From Sphingobium terrigena (GTDB lineage: Bacteria > Pseudomonadota > Alphaproteobacteria > Sphingomonadales > Sphingomonadaceae): a DNA stretch of 64,000 nucleotides. The notes beneath the pieces are model-generated. The model saw nothing but the letters and a program-made list of their open reading frames with translations, was not told where the DNA came from and did no database searches. Below, one piece after another: positions 18,496-27,384 of the stretch (the first letter of the stretch is position 1; the number at the start of each line of letters is the position of its first letter). A program made the translations under genes and the position numbers. Location: assembly GCF_003591655.1 (NCBI RefSeq), contig NZ_QVRA01000012.1, positions 62,001-126,000 on the forward strand, read 5' to 3'.

Positions 18496-18618
18496 ATGTG
18501 GCCGTGGGACGAAGAGGCGCACGACAGCGCCCTGCCCCGCTGGCGTCATTGGCTGCTGGCGGCGGCGATAGTGATCGTCCTTAGTGCCATCATGCCGATC
18601 CTCGCCGCCTTTTCCTGA
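18496..18618 (+). CDS. 40-residue single-pass membrane peptide
   Basis: The frame encodes MWPWDEEAHDSALPRWRHWL, then LAAAIVIVLSAIMPILAAFS, a single hydrophobic helix running to the C-terminus. The start overlaps the stop of a 20-codon frame beginning at 18434 (ATTGATG), which could be a leader. It ends three bases before the convergent ABC permease gene ends. No strong ribosome binding site is seen, so coupling to the upstream frame would be needed. No family is recognised. The 18270-18433 stretch upstream shows no gene. Confidence 0.4.
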   Translation: MWPWDEEAHDSALPRWRHWLLAAAIVIVLSAIMPILAAFS

Positions 18619-18621
18619 GCG

Positions 18622-19482
18622 CTACGCCTTGATCTTCCAGCCCCGCTTTAAAAGCATGTAGCAAAGCGCGCCCAGCCCGATATTGAGCGCCAGCAAGACG
18701 CTGCTGCCCACGATGATATTGGTGTCCGCTGCCGCGACGAAGCCATAGCGGAAGCCCGAAATGATATAGAAAAAGGGATTGGCGTGGCTGATCGCCTGAA
18801 AGAAGGGCGGCAACCGGTCGATCGAGTAGAAGGTGCCGGACAGCAGCGCCAGCGGGCCGATGAGGAAATTGGTGACCGCAGCGTTATGATCGAACTTGTC
18901 GGCCCAGATGGAGGTCAGCACGCCCAGAAAGGCGATGAAGCTGGTGCCGATCAGCGCGAACCACAGCACCGCCCACAGATGCGCCGGGGTGACATGCACG
19001 CCGGGCCACAGCGCCATCGCCGCCCATAGCGCCGAACCGACGAACAAGGCGCGCGTGACCGAGGAGGCGACCAGTGCGCCCAATAATTCGCCGACCGAAA
19101 TCGGCGGCATCAGATAATCGACCAATGTCCCCTGCACCTTGCCCACCATCAGCGGAAAACTCGCATTGGCGAAGCAGGCGTTGATCATGCCCATGATGAT
19201 GAGGCCGGGCGCGACGAAATCGGCGAAGGGAACAGCCTGTCCGCGCAACATCACGGTGCGGCCGCTGCCGCCCAGGGCGACGATGAAGATGACCAGGAAC
19301 AGCAGGGTCGTGATCGCAGGGCCCCACACCGTCTGAAGCTGCACCTTCATGAAGCGGCGCACTTCTTTCAGATAAAGCGCCCAGCTGCCCGCCCAGTTGA
19401 TGTTGCGAATCACCGGCACCCCCGGTTCGGGGAATGGCGGCAGGGCTGGCGCGGTCGGGGCAATTTTGGGCTGGTCGTTCAT
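18622..19482 (-). CDS. ABC-2 type transporter permease
   Basis: This 286-residue inner-membrane protein is the permease of an ABC-2 exporter. After a proline-rich cytoplasmic N-terminus (PPFPEPGVPVIRNINWAGSW) and the amphipathic ALYLKEVRRFMKVQLQTVWG, it has six membrane segments: PAITTLLFLVIFIVALG, then VAPGLIIMGMINACFANASF, and others. The motif LVDYLMPPISVGELLGAL is typical of ABC-2 permeases. The start at 19482 begins MNDQPKIAPTAP and leaves a divergent region to gcrA; the frame is open much further upstream but would overlap gcrA. No ATPase gene is adjacent in the window, so the partner is elsewhere. The substrate is unknown. Confidence 0.88.
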   Translation of the reverse strand: MNDQPKIAPTAPALPPFPEPGVPVIRNINWAGSWALYLKEVRRFMKVQLQTVWGPAITTLLFLVIFIVALGGSGRTVMLRGQAVPFADFVAPGLIIMGMINACFANASFPLMVGKVQGTLVDYLMPPISVGELLGALVASSVTRALFVGSALWAAMALWPGVHVTPAHLWAVLWFALIGTSFIAFLGVLTSIWADKFDHNAAVTNFLIGPLALLSGTFYSIDRLPPFFQAISHANPFFYIISGFRYGFVAAADTNIIVGSSVLLALNIGLGALCYMLLKRGWKIKA

Positions 19483-19597
19483 GGATGGATCGACTATCGG
19501 CTGAGAGGATTTGCTGCAAGGGCGCTGTTCACACATTTGAACCTGCGCACCGGCTTCCCATATAGGGACGCAGCCAGATATTTTGAGGAGTGTTTCA

Positions 19598-20302
19598 TTG
19601 TCCTGGACCGACGAGCGTATCGACCAGCTCAAGGGGATGTGGGAGCGCGGCCTGACCGCCAGCCAGATTGCCGAGGAACTGGGCGGCGTCAGCCGCAATG
19701 CGGTGATCGGCAAGGCCCATCGCCTTGGCCTGCAATCGCGGCCTTCGCCGGTCAAGGCCAATGACGCGCCCAAGAAAGCAGCGGTGCCACCGCGCAAGCC
19801 CGCCAGCGCCGCTCCGGCGACGGAGGTTGAGGCAGCGCAGCGTCCGGCCACCCCCGCGCCAGTGGCTGAAGCCCCGGCTCCGGTCCGCGCCTTCACCCCC
19901 GCCGCTGCGCCCGCCGCGCCTGCGCCCGTTACGGACGAGGCACCAGTCGTAGCCCCCAAGCCGCAGCCGCGCATCGTGTCGGTTGGTCCCGGCGGATTCC
20001 TGCGTCAGGGTCCGGGTGACCAGCAGGCGCCGATCCCGCCAGCACCACCGCGCCGTCTGGTTCCCGCCAAGCCGAGCGCCGAGATTGCTGGCAAGACATC
20101 GCTGCTCGATCTGACCGAGCGGATCTGCAAATGGCCGATGGGGCATCCGGGCGAGCCGGACTTCCATTTCTGCGGCGAAGCGGTCAATCCCGGCTTCCCC
20201 TATTGCGTCGAACATTGCGGTCGCGCCTATCAGGCGCAACTGCCGCGCGGCACCCGCCGTCCGCCCCCGCCGCTGCCTTTTGGTGGCCCGCGGGTTCGTT
20301 AA
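19598..20302 (+). CDS. gcrA: Cell cycle regulator GcrA
   Basis: GcrA is an alphaproteobacterial transcription factor that binds RNA polymerase sigma-70 and CcrM-methylated promoters to time cell-cycle genes. The 234-residue protein starts SWTDERIDQLKGMWERGLTA, then SQIAEELGGVSRNAVIGKAH and RLGLQSR, the DNA-binding domain. A long Ala/Pro-rich linker (residues 60-160) follows, and the C-terminal sigma-binding domain has CKWPMGHPGEPDFHFCGEAV and GFPYCVEHCGRAY with four Cys. The start is TTG at 19598, set by GAGGAG seven bases upstream; an in-frame TTG at 19583 would sit on that site. The protein is longer than Caulobacter GcrA because of the linker. Confidence 0.95.
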   Translation: MSWTDERIDQLKGMWERGLTASQIAEELGGVSRNAVIGKAHRLGLQSRPSPVKANDAPKKAAVPPRKPASAAPATEVEAAQRPATPAPVAEAPAPVRAFTPAAAPAAPAPVTDEAPVVAPKPQPRIVSVGPGGFLRQGPGDQQAPIPPAPPRRLVPAKPSAEIAGKTSLLDLTERICKWPMGHPGEPDFHFCGEAVNPGFPYCVEHCGRAYQAQLPRGTRRPPPPLPFGGPRVR

Positions 20303-20320
20303 GCATCTAATCCAAACACG

Positions 20321-20360
20321 AAGAAGGGGCCGGTTCCTGCGCAGGAACCGGCCCCTTCTT
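20321..20360. terminator. Bidirectional intrinsic terminator between gcrA and the barrel gene
   Basis: AAGAAGGGGCCGGTTCCTGC at 20321-20340 is followed with no spacer by its exact reverse complement at 20341-20360. The perfect 20-base arms start with AAGAA and end with TTCTT, so the same hairpin is followed by a T-containing run on either strand. It sits between convergent gcrA and the outer-membrane protein gene, 18 and 13 bases from their stops. Confidence 0.9.
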
Positions 20361-20372
20361 TCATGCCATTGA

Positions 20373-21215
20373 TCAGAAGCGGAAGCTGGTGGTTACCATC
20401 ACGCTCTGCGTGTCGAACTTGTCGCCGCGATTGATGCTCGCGCCGCCCGACGGGGTGATGCGGAACGGGTTGGTCGCAGGGGCGCTACCCGCACCGACAT
20501 CGACGCGATAATCGCCGACATTATAGCGGGTCCACAAATAGCGGGCGCCGATCGAGAAATTGTCGGACACTTTCGCTTCGATACCGCCGCCTGCGGTCCA
20601 GCCCCATGCATCCTCCTTGGCATCGACCTGCGTAAAGCTGTTCGCGCCATTGCTGGTGCCAAAGCTGTTCTTGACCTTCGCATAGGCCAGACCGCCGGTG
20701 ATGTAGGGCATGATGCCGCCCGGCGTGGTGTAGCCCAGGCGCGCACGCAGATTGCCGTTCCAGTCGATCCGGCGCGTCATGGTGTAGAAAGCCGGCGTGG
20801 TCGAATATTCGCTCACGCTGTCGCTGATATAGGCCTTGCCCGCTTCGGCGACGACACCGGCGACAATGCCGCCAAACTGCATGTCATAGCCGACATGGCC
20901 CATCCAGCCGATCGCATCCTTGTCATCGTCGCAGCCCGCTGCCGGGGTGGCACCGCGCGCCGCGCCGCCGCAGGTGCCGGGCGAGAAAGCATTGGCACCA
21001 GTCGTCGTGCGGATAGTGTCGTCATAGGTGCCGTCCGCATTGGTGTCGAAACGCAGATGTTCGGCGCCGTCCTTCTTCTGGAAATTATAGCCGAACGACC
21101 CACCCACATAGGGACCGGTCCAGTCGACCGTGCCGCTATCCTGCGCCAGAACGGGCGACGCCGCCAGAACGAGCGCCAGGGTGGCGCCGAGCGGCGCGAT
21201 ACGGTTGAAATGCAT
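20373..21215 (-). CDS. Outer-membrane beta-barrel protein (Omp25/31-like porin family)
   Basis: This 280-residue protein has a Sec signal (RIAPLGATLALVLAASPVLA, cleavage after AQ) and a small beta-barrel typical of the alphaproteobacterial Omp25/31-like family. Near the mature start is WTGPYVGGSFGYNFQKKDGA. Alternating strands follow (AIGWMGHVGYDMQFGGIVAG, NLRARLGYTTPGGIMPYITG, FSIGARYLWTRYNVGDYRV) and the last residues VMVTTSFRF end in an aromatic, the usual barrel assembly signal. A loop at residues 50-95 has two Cys and many Gly. It is convergent with gcrA through a shared terminator. Confidence 0.9.
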   Translation of the reverse strand: MHFNRIAPLGATLALVLAASPVLAQDSGTVDWTGPYVGGSFGYNFQKKDGAEHLRFDTNADGTYDDTIRTTTGANAFSPGTCGGAARGATPAAGCDDDKDAIGWMGHVGYDMQFGGIVAGVVAEAGKAYISDSVSEYSTTPAFYTMTRRIDWNGNLRARLGYTTPGGIMPYITGGLAYAKVKNSFGTSNGANSFTQVDAKEDAWGWTAGGGIEAKVSDNFSIGARYLWTRYNVGDYRVDVGAGSAPATNPFRITPSGGASINRGDKFDTQSVMVTTSFRF

Positions 21216-21374
21216 TGAAAAATCTCCTCGCCTGATCGGGTGTCAAAACCCAACTGCGAACCGCTAACGGCTTGATAAGCGCTTTTGTTTCACTCGCAGA
21301 TGTAACATTTCGTTGCTGTTGCCATTTCAGCACAGCGCTTGCGTGGATCGCTCGCCTGCCTATAGCTTGTCGGC

Positions 21375-23351
21375 ATGTCCGATGACCTGTTCGCCGCCCA
21401 GCCCACATCCTCCCCCGGCTATGACGCCTCCGCCATTGAAGTGCTCGAAGGACTGGAACCAGTCCGCCGCCGCCCCGGCATGTATATTGGCGGCACGGAC
21501 GAGCGCGCGCTGCACCATCTGGCGTCCGAAGTGCTGGACAATAGCATGGACGAGGCGGTCGCTGGCCATGCCACCCGGATCGAGGTGACGCTGGAGCCGG
21601 GCAACCGGCTGACCATCATCGACAATGGCCGCGGCATCCCGGTCGATCCGCACCCGAAATTCCCCGGCAAGTCGGCGCTGGAGGTCATCATGACCACGCT
21701 CCATTCGGGCGGCAAGTTCACCGACAAGGCCTATGCCACGTCGGGCGGCCTGCATGGCGTCGGCATCAGCGTGGTCAACGCGCTGTCGACCACCACCATG
21801 GTAGAGGTCGCCCGCAACAAGGAGCTGTTCCGTCAGAGCTTTTCGCAGGGTCACCCTACCAGCACGCTGGAAAAGGTGGGCGCGGCCCCCAACCGGCGCG
21901 GCACGTCGGTCAGCTTCGTTCCCGATACGGAGATTTTCGGCGAACAGAAATTCAAGCCTGCCCGGCTCCATCGCCTCGCCCGGTCCAAGGCCTATCTGTT
22001 CGCGGGCGTCGAGATACGCTGGAAATGCGCGCCGGAACTGATCAGCGACGATACGCCGACCGAGGCCGTGTTCCAGTTTCCCGGTGGCCTTGCCGATCAT
22101 CTGAAAGAACAGGTTGGCGACCGCGAATGTGCGACCAGCGTGTTTTTTGCGGGCAATCAGGATTTCCCCGGCACCGCCGGGCGGGTCGAATGGGCGGTCG
22201 CCTGGCCGCTCTGGTCGGATGGCAGCTACAGCTGGTATTGCAACACCATCCCGACGCCCGATGGCGGCACCCATGAAGCGGGGCTGCGCACCGCTCTGGT
22301 CAAGGGCATCCGCGCCTTTGGCGACCTGATCGGCCAGAAAAAGGCCAAGGACATCACGGCCGACGACATCATGACGTCATCGGAAATCATGCTGTCCGTG
22401 TTCATTCGCGATCCGCAATTTCAAAGCCAGACCAAGGATCGGCTCACCAGCCCGGACGCGGCGCGGCTGGTGGAAAATGCGGTGCGGGACCATTTCGACC
22501 ATTTCCTGACCGACCATATGGATCGCGGCAAGGCGCTGCTGGCCTATGTCATCGACCGGATGGACGAGCGGCTCAAGCGCAAGCAGGAAAAGGACGTCAA
22601 GCGCAAGACCGCGACCAGTGCGCGCAAGCTGCGCCTGCCCGGCAAGCTGACCGACTGTTCGACCGACAATCCCGAAGGCACCGAAATCTTCCTGGTCGAA
22701 GGCGATTCGGCCGGCGGCTCCGCCAAACAGGCGCGCGATCGCAAGACCCAGGCGATCCTGCCCCTGCGCGGCAAGATTTTGAACGTCGCGTCGGCCAATA
22801 ATGCCAAGATTTTGGCCAATCAGGAAATTGCCGACATGATCCTGGCGCTGGGCTGCGGCACGCGCAAGGACTGCAACCCCGACAATCTGCGCTATGACCG
22901 CATCGTCATCATGACTGACGCCGACGTGGACGGCGCGCATATCGCGACGCTGCTGATGACCTTCTTCTTTCAGGAAATGCCGGAACTGGTGCGGCGCGGG
23001 CATCTCTATCTGGCGCAGCCGCCGCTCTATCGCATCGTGGCTGGCGGCAAGAGCCTCTATGCCAAGGATGATGCGCATCGCGAGGCGCTGATGCGCAAGG
23101 AATTCAAGGGCAAGAAGGTCGAAGTCAGCCGCTTCAAGGGGCTGGGCGAAATGAACCCGATGCAGCTGCGCGAAACCACCATGGACCCCAAAACCCGCAG
23201 CCTGATACGCATCACCCTGCCCGCCGATGTCGAGGAACGCGCCAGCGTGCGCGATCTGGTCGACCGGCTGATGGGCACCAACCCGGCGCACCGCTTCGCC
23301 TTCATTCAGGAAAATGCGGCAGCGGTCGACGAAGAAGCGATCGACGCATGA
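21375..23351 (+). CDS. parE: DNA topoisomerase IV subunit B
   Basis: ParE is the ATPase subunit of topoisomerase IV. The 658-residue protein has the GHKL ATP-binding elements VLEGLEPVRRRPGMYIGGTD, EVLDNSMDEAVAGHA and GLHGVGISVVNALSTTTMVE, the transducer domain, and the TOPRIM region with EGDSAGGSAKQARDRKTQAI near 438 and IMTDADVDGAHIATLLMTFF near 510. The length fits ParE and not the longer GyrB. It is not linked to parC, which lies 19 kb away on the other strand. The serine hydrolase gene follows after 32 bases. Confidence 0.96.
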   Translation: MSDDLFAAQPTSSPGYDASAIEVLEGLEPVRRRPGMYIGGTDERALHHLASEVLDNSMDEAVAGHATRIEVTLEPGNRLTIIDNGRGIPVDPHPKFPGKSALEVIMTTLHSGGKFTDKAYATSGGLHGVGISVVNALSTTTMVEVARNKELFRQSFSQGHPTSTLEKVGAAPNRRGTSVSFVPDTEIFGEQKFKPARLHRLARSKAYLFAGVEIRWKCAPELISDDTPTEAVFQFPGGLADHLKEQVGDRECATSVFFAGNQDFPGTAGRVEWAVAWPLWSDGSYSWYCNTIPTPDGGTHEAGLRTALVKGIRAFGDLIGQKKAKDITADDIMTSSEIMLSVFIRDPQFQSQTKDRLTSPDAARLVENAVRDHFDHFLTDHMDRGKALLAYVIDRMDERLKRKQEKDVKRKTATSARKLRLPGKLTDCSTDNPEGTEIFLVEGDSAGGSAKQARDRKTQAILPLRGKILNVASANNAKILANQEIADMILALGCGTRKDCNPDNLRYDRIVIMTDADVDGAHIATLLMTFFFQEMPELVRRGHLYLAQPPLYRIVAGGKSLYAKDDAHREALMRKEFKGKKVEVSRFKGLGEMNPMQLRETTMDPKTRSLIRITLPADVEERASVRDLVDRLMGTNPAHRFAFIQENAAAVDEEAIDA

Positions 23352-23383
23352 AATGCCGTCTAACCCGGATACGGATCTAGCGT

Positions 23384-24658
23384 GTGCGGCTCTGGTCGAT
23401 CCTCATCACCCTGTTTGTGATTTTTCTGCCGACCGGCAGCCTTGCCCAACCCACTGTCGCCTATCAGCAACGGGCATCGCAGCTGCTCGACATGCTCAGC
23501 GCCCCTGGCGGCGAGGACGCCTATTTCTCCACCCTGTTCCTGGACGCCGTGCCGGTAGCGCAATGGCGCGCACTGGCCGCCGATCTGCGCAACCAGCATG
23601 GCAGGCCAGTGGCGCGCGGGGCGGTGCAGGTCGAAAGCCCCACCACGGGGGTGGTGGAAATTCGCTATGAGCGGGCAACGGTCGGCTTCACGCTGGTGGT
23701 CGCGCCGCAAGCGCCCCACCGCGTCATCGGCCTGCAACTGGTTGGCACGCGGCAAAGCGGTGACAGCATGGACCGGCTTCTGGCGGATATCGCCGGCCTG
23801 CCCGGTCGGGCGGCCCTGTCCATAGCCCGGCTGGACGAGGCTGGGCCGGTCTGGCTGCATGACCACAGGGCCGATGCGCTGATGGCCATCGGGTCATCGT
23901 TCAAACTCTATATAGTGGCAGAACTCGCCCGCGCCGTTGCGGCGGGGGAGCGGCGCTGGAGCGATGTGATTCCGCTTTCGCACAAGAGCTTTTCCGGGCG
24001 ACTGCTCACCACGCCGGACGGTGCGCCGATGACGCTGCACAGTCTGGCGCTGGCGATGATCGCGGAGAGCGACAATAGTGCAGCTGATACGCTGTTGCTG
24101 GCGCTGGGGCGCACGAAGGTGGACGCGATGGTGGGGATAAGCGGCCATGCCCGCCCGGACGCGACGCTGCCGCTGCTGACCACGGCGGAGGCGTTCGCGC
24201 TCAAAATGCCCGCCAATGCCGACCTTGCGCGCCGCTATGTCGGCGCGACGCCCGACGCGCGCCGCGCGCTGATTGCGGCCGACGCCAAACGGCTGACAGC
24301 GGGCGCGGTGGATATCGGCACGGTCGCGGAAGTGCCGACCGCGATCGACAGCATCGAATGGTTTGCCACACCACGCGATATGGTTCACCTGCTCGACTGG
24401 CTGCGGCGCAATGGCGGCGATGCTCTGCCGATCATGGCGGTCAATCCCGGCATCGCGCCCGCCGACGCGAAACGCTGGCGCTATCTGGGCTATAAAGGCG
24501 GATCGGAGCCGGGCGTCATCGCCATGAATTTCCTGGCGCAGGCGCGCGATGGCCGCTGGTTCGCGATTGCGGCCAGCTGGAACGACAACACCGCCCGCGT
24601 CGATGAAGCGCGCTTCGTGGCGCTGCTGACCCGTGCGCTGAACCTGATCGCGGGGTAG
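23384..24658 (+). CDS. Class A beta-lactamase-like serine hydrolase
   Basis: This 424-residue exported protein has a signal peptide (LWSILITLFVIFLPTGSLAQ), an N-terminal domain of about 130 residues, then a class A beta-lactamase fold. All three active-site elements are present: SSFK in AIGSSFKLYIVAELARAV, SDN in LAMIAESDNSAADTLLLALG, and KGG in GYKGGSEPGVIAMNF. The extra N-terminal domain is a feature of sphingomonad chromosomal hydrolases that need not inactivate beta-lactams. The start is GTG at 23384. Substrate could be a beta-lactam or a peptidoglycan-related ester; sequence alone does not decide. Confidence 0.85.
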   Translation: MRLWSILITLFVIFLPTGSLAQPTVAYQQRASQLLDMLSAPGGEDAYFSTLFLDAVPVAQWRALAADLRNQHGRPVARGAVQVESPTTGVVEIRYERATVGFTLVVAPQAPHRVIGLQLVGTRQSGDSMDRLLADIAGLPGRAALSIARLDEAGPVWLHDHRADALMAIGSSFKLYIVAELARAVAAGERRWSDVIPLSHKSFSGRLLTTPDGAPMTLHSLALAMIAESDNSAADTLLLALGRTKVDAMVGISGHARPDATLPLLTTAEAFALKMPANADLARRYVGATPDARRALIAADAKRLTAGAVDIGTVAEVPTAIDSIEWFATPRDMVHLLDWLRRNGGDALPIMAVNPGIAPADAKRWRYLGYKGGSEPGVIAMNFLAQARDGRWFAIAASWNDNTARVDEARFVALLTRALNLIAG

Positions 24659-24700
24659 CCTGAAATCAAACGGGAAACCGCCCTGTCCCGATCTCGTCCG

Positions 24701-26128
24701 TCAGATCAGATAGCCCACCTCATACAGGCCCCAACGCCGCCCTTCAAAAATCAGCGGCACGAACACGCTGCGCAGCGCGCGATAACGGCCCTCGCCCAGA
24801 TCCTGCCGATAGGTGTACAGGAAGAAATCCCCCTCCCCGTCCAGCGCGCGGCGGGTCTGGCTGTCCATGAACATCTGGCGGTTGCGCGCATGTTCCATGT
24901 TCCAGCGCGGGTCGCCCGGCCGCTGGGGCTGGCTGCGCGTGCTGATATGGGTAGGCAGATAACCGTTCATGTCGATGAGGCAGCAGCCCACGATCGCACT
25001 GTCCTCGCTCGTACGCCGGTCGAGCGTCGGGCGCAGCAGCGCGTCGGCAAAGGCGGTGAAGCGGGTCTGATATTGCACCGGGTCCGAACCCTCGATCGCG
25101 CGATAATCACTGTCGAACAGGTCAGCGAGGCTCAGTTGATTATCCGCAATTCCCTGCTGGATCAGCGCCATCACCTCGTCCGCACCTTCCTCCGCCAGTG
25201 CGATATAGCGGCTGTTTCGGGTCCGCCCCGGCCCATGGGCGGCGGTATCGAGCATGGCGTTGGCCATTCCCTCCAACCCTTCCAACTGCCCGCGCGCCAC
25301 CTCAACCCGTGTCGCGCTTTCGCTCGCCGACCGGCTGAACAGCGCCAGCCCCTGCCGCAACGCCGCGACATCGCCATCGGCTTCGTCGGTGCAGGTCACG
25401 ATCGCGTCGGACCGTTCGGCAAATTGCGTCACCAACGACGCGATCTCCGCCATGCTCATCCGCAGCCGGTCGATATGCGTGCCAACATCGCGCCCGCGCA
25501 CGATATTGGCCTCCACCCCGCCGATCAGCCGCCGCGCATCGCGATCCAGCTGGCCCAGCTTGTCGCCAACCGACGCCGCCGATTCGCCCGCCTGCCCCGC
25601 CAGCCGCCGGATTTCATCCGCCACCACGGCAAAGCCCTGCGTCGCTTCCCCGCCGCGCGCCGCCTCGATCGCGGCATTGATGCCGAGTAGCCGCGTTTGC
25701 CGCGCGATCGCGCCCAGCTCGTCGGAGATGTCGCCCACCGCCTCGATCACCGACAGGAACTGGCGCAAATGTCCCTCAAGCCCCGTGACATGCTCGACCA
25801 GGCCCGCCACTTCGCCCAGCGACAGGGTGACGACCTCATGCCCGTCGGCGATGATCCGCCCGGCCCGGCGCGCGGTCAGGCTCAATTCCTGCGCGGCAGC
25901 GACACTCTCATTCTGGCTGGTGGCCAGCGTATCCATATTCGCCTGCAAATCTGACAGGCGCGCCGAATCCTGCTGAATGCGACGGTTCAGCTCGCTCAGA
26001 AAGCCGGCCGTTTCGCTGCATTGCAACGCGATATCACCTGACCGTTCACCAAGGTCAGCCAGCAAGTCCCTGTTTTCCAAGCGTGCGCCCCAAATTTCTG
26101 GAAGAACGAATAGTGACGCATTAACCAT
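24701..26128 (-). CDS. Soluble methyl-accepting chemotaxis-type sensor
   Basis: This protein of about 475 residues has an MCP signalling hairpin without any membrane segment. The tip reads AIARQTRLLGINAAIEAARG followed by GEATQGFAVVADEIRRLAGQ, close to the consensus. Long coiled-coil helices flank it. The C-terminal 170 residues (from RYIALAEEGADEVMALIQQG) look like a sensor module, with DMNGYLPTHISTRSQPQRPG and FVPLIFEGRRWGLYEVGYLI resembling a Cache-type ligand domain. Order is thus reversed: signal module first, sensor last, all in the cytoplasm. The start may be 26128 or 26140; neither has a clear ribosome binding site. No che genes are adjacent. Confidence 0.85.
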   Translation of the reverse strand: MVNASLFVLPEIWGARLENRDLLADLGERSGDIALQCSETAGFLSELNRRIQQDSARLSDLQANMDTLATSQNESVAAAQELSLTARRAGRIIADGHEVVTLSLGEVAGLVEHVTGLEGHLRQFLSVIEAVGDISDELGAIARQTRLLGINAAIEAARGGEATQGFAVVADEIRRLAGQAGESAASVGDKLGQLDRDARRLIGGVEANIVRGRDVGTHIDRLRMSMAEIASLVTQFAERSDAIVTCTDEADGDVAALRQGLALFSRSASESATRVEVARGQLEGLEGMANAMLDTAAHGPGRTRNSRYIALAEEGADEVMALIQQGIADNQLSLADLFDSDYRAIEGSDPVQYQTRFTAFADALLRPTLDRRTSEDSAIVGCCLIDMNGYLPTHISTRSQPQRPGDPRWNMEHARNRQMFMDSQTRRALDGEGDFFLYTYRQDLGEGRYRALRSVFVPLIFEGRRWGLYEVGYLI

Positions 26129-26208
26129 GCACTGCAACACTTAATATTCCGACAAGCCATCAATCCGGCCGCTTGCATCGCGCGCCGCGCTGCCCGACAA
26201 GGGCGGAC

Positions 26209-27384
26209 ATGCTACTCAATTTTCTCGATGCGCTCCGGGCCGCTGGCATCCCCGCCAGCATCAAGGAGCATCTGCTGCTGCTGGAAGCGCTGGACCGCGA
26301 CGTCATCGAACGGCGACCGGAGGATTTCTATTATCTCGCCCGCGCCACCTATGTGAAGGATGAAGGGCTGCTTGATCGCTTCGATCAGGTGTTCGGGCAG
26401 GTGTTCAAGGGCGTGCTGGGCAGTTCGGGCTTGGAGGCGGAGATACCGGAGGAATGGCTGCGGCTGGTCGCCGAAAAATATCTCAGCCCCGAAGAGATGG
26501 AGAAGATCAAGTCGCTGGGCGACTGGGACGAGATTATGGAGACGCTCAAGAAGCGGCTGGAGGAACAGCAGGGGCGGCATCAGGGCGGCAATAAATGGAT
26601 CGGCACCGGCGGCACATCCCCCTTCGGCCATGGCGGCTATAATCCCGAAGGCATCCGCATCGGCGGGGAGAGCAAGCATAAGCGCGCGATCAAAGTGTGG
26701 GAAAAGCGCGACTTTGCCAATCTCGACAACACGAAGGAACTGGGCACCCGCAATATCAAGGTCGCGCTGCGCCGCCTGCGCCGTTTCGCGCGCGAAGGAT
26801 CGGCAGAGGAACTGGACCTCGACGAAACCATCCGTGGCACCGCGCGACAGGGCTGGCTCGACATCCGCATGCGCCCGGAACGGCATAATGCGGTCAAGCT
26901 GCTGCTGTTTCTCGATGTCGGCGGATCAATGGACCCGTTCGTCAAGCTGTGTGAGGAACTCTTCTCCGCAGCCACCAGCGAATTCAAGAATATGGAATTT
27001 TTCTACTTCCATAACTGCCTTTATGAAGGGGTGTGGAAGGATAATCGCCGCCGCTTTGCCGAGCGCACCCCGACCTGGGACATCCTCCACAAATATGGTC
27101 ATGACTATAAGGTGATCTTCGTCGGCGACGCGGCGATGAGTCCCTATGAGATCAGCCATCCGGGTGGCTCGGTCGAACATATGAATGAGGAAGCGGGCGG
27201 GGTGTGGCTGCAACGGGTCGCCCATACCTATCCCGCGACCGTGTGGCTCAACCCGACGCCCGAAGCGCATTGGGGCTATAGCCAGTCGACCCGCCTGATC
27301 CGCGAGGCAATGAACGACCGCATGTATCCGCTGACGATCGAGGGCATCGACGCGGCCATGCGGGAGTTGACCCGCAAGCGCTGA
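26209..27384 (+). CDS. VWA-domain (CoxE-like) protein
   Basis: This 391-residue cytoplasmic protein has a CoxE/VWA-type C-terminal domain with the metal-site motif LLLFLDVGGSMDPFVKLCEE near 240. The N-terminus (LLNFLDALRAAGIPASIKEH) and the mid-region (NTKELGTRNIKVALRRLRRF) match the family that usually works with a MoxR AAA ATPase in metallocentre or complex maturation. In the MIDAS motif DxGxS is kept (DVGGS). No MoxR gene is adjacent here. It overlaps the 2OG oxygenase gene by one base, so the two may act together; this is inference. Confidence 0.88.
   Translation: MLLNFLDALRAAGIPASIKEHLLLLEALDRDVIERRPEDFYYLARATYVKDEGLLDRFDQVFGQVFKGVLGSSGLEAEIPEEWLRLVAEKYLSPEEMEKIKSLGDWDEIMETLKKRLEEQQGRHQGGNKWIGTGGTSPFGHGGYNPEGIRIGGESKHKRAIKVWEKRDFANLDNTKELGTRNIKVALRRLRRFAREGSAEELDLDETIRGTARQGWLDIRMRPERHNAVKLLLFLDVGGSMDPFVKLCEELFSAATSEFKNMEFFYFHNCLYEGVWKDNRRRFAERTPTWDILHKYGHDYKVIFVGDAAMSPYEISHPGGSVEHMNEEAGGVWLQRVAHTYPATVWLNPTPEAHWGYSQSTRLIREAMNDRMYPLTIEGIDAAMRELTRKR

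Noticed and set aside
18434..18496. 20-codon frame as a separate gene
   Set aside because: Too short and without a strong ribosome binding site to list as a gene; kept only as a possible leader in the findings.
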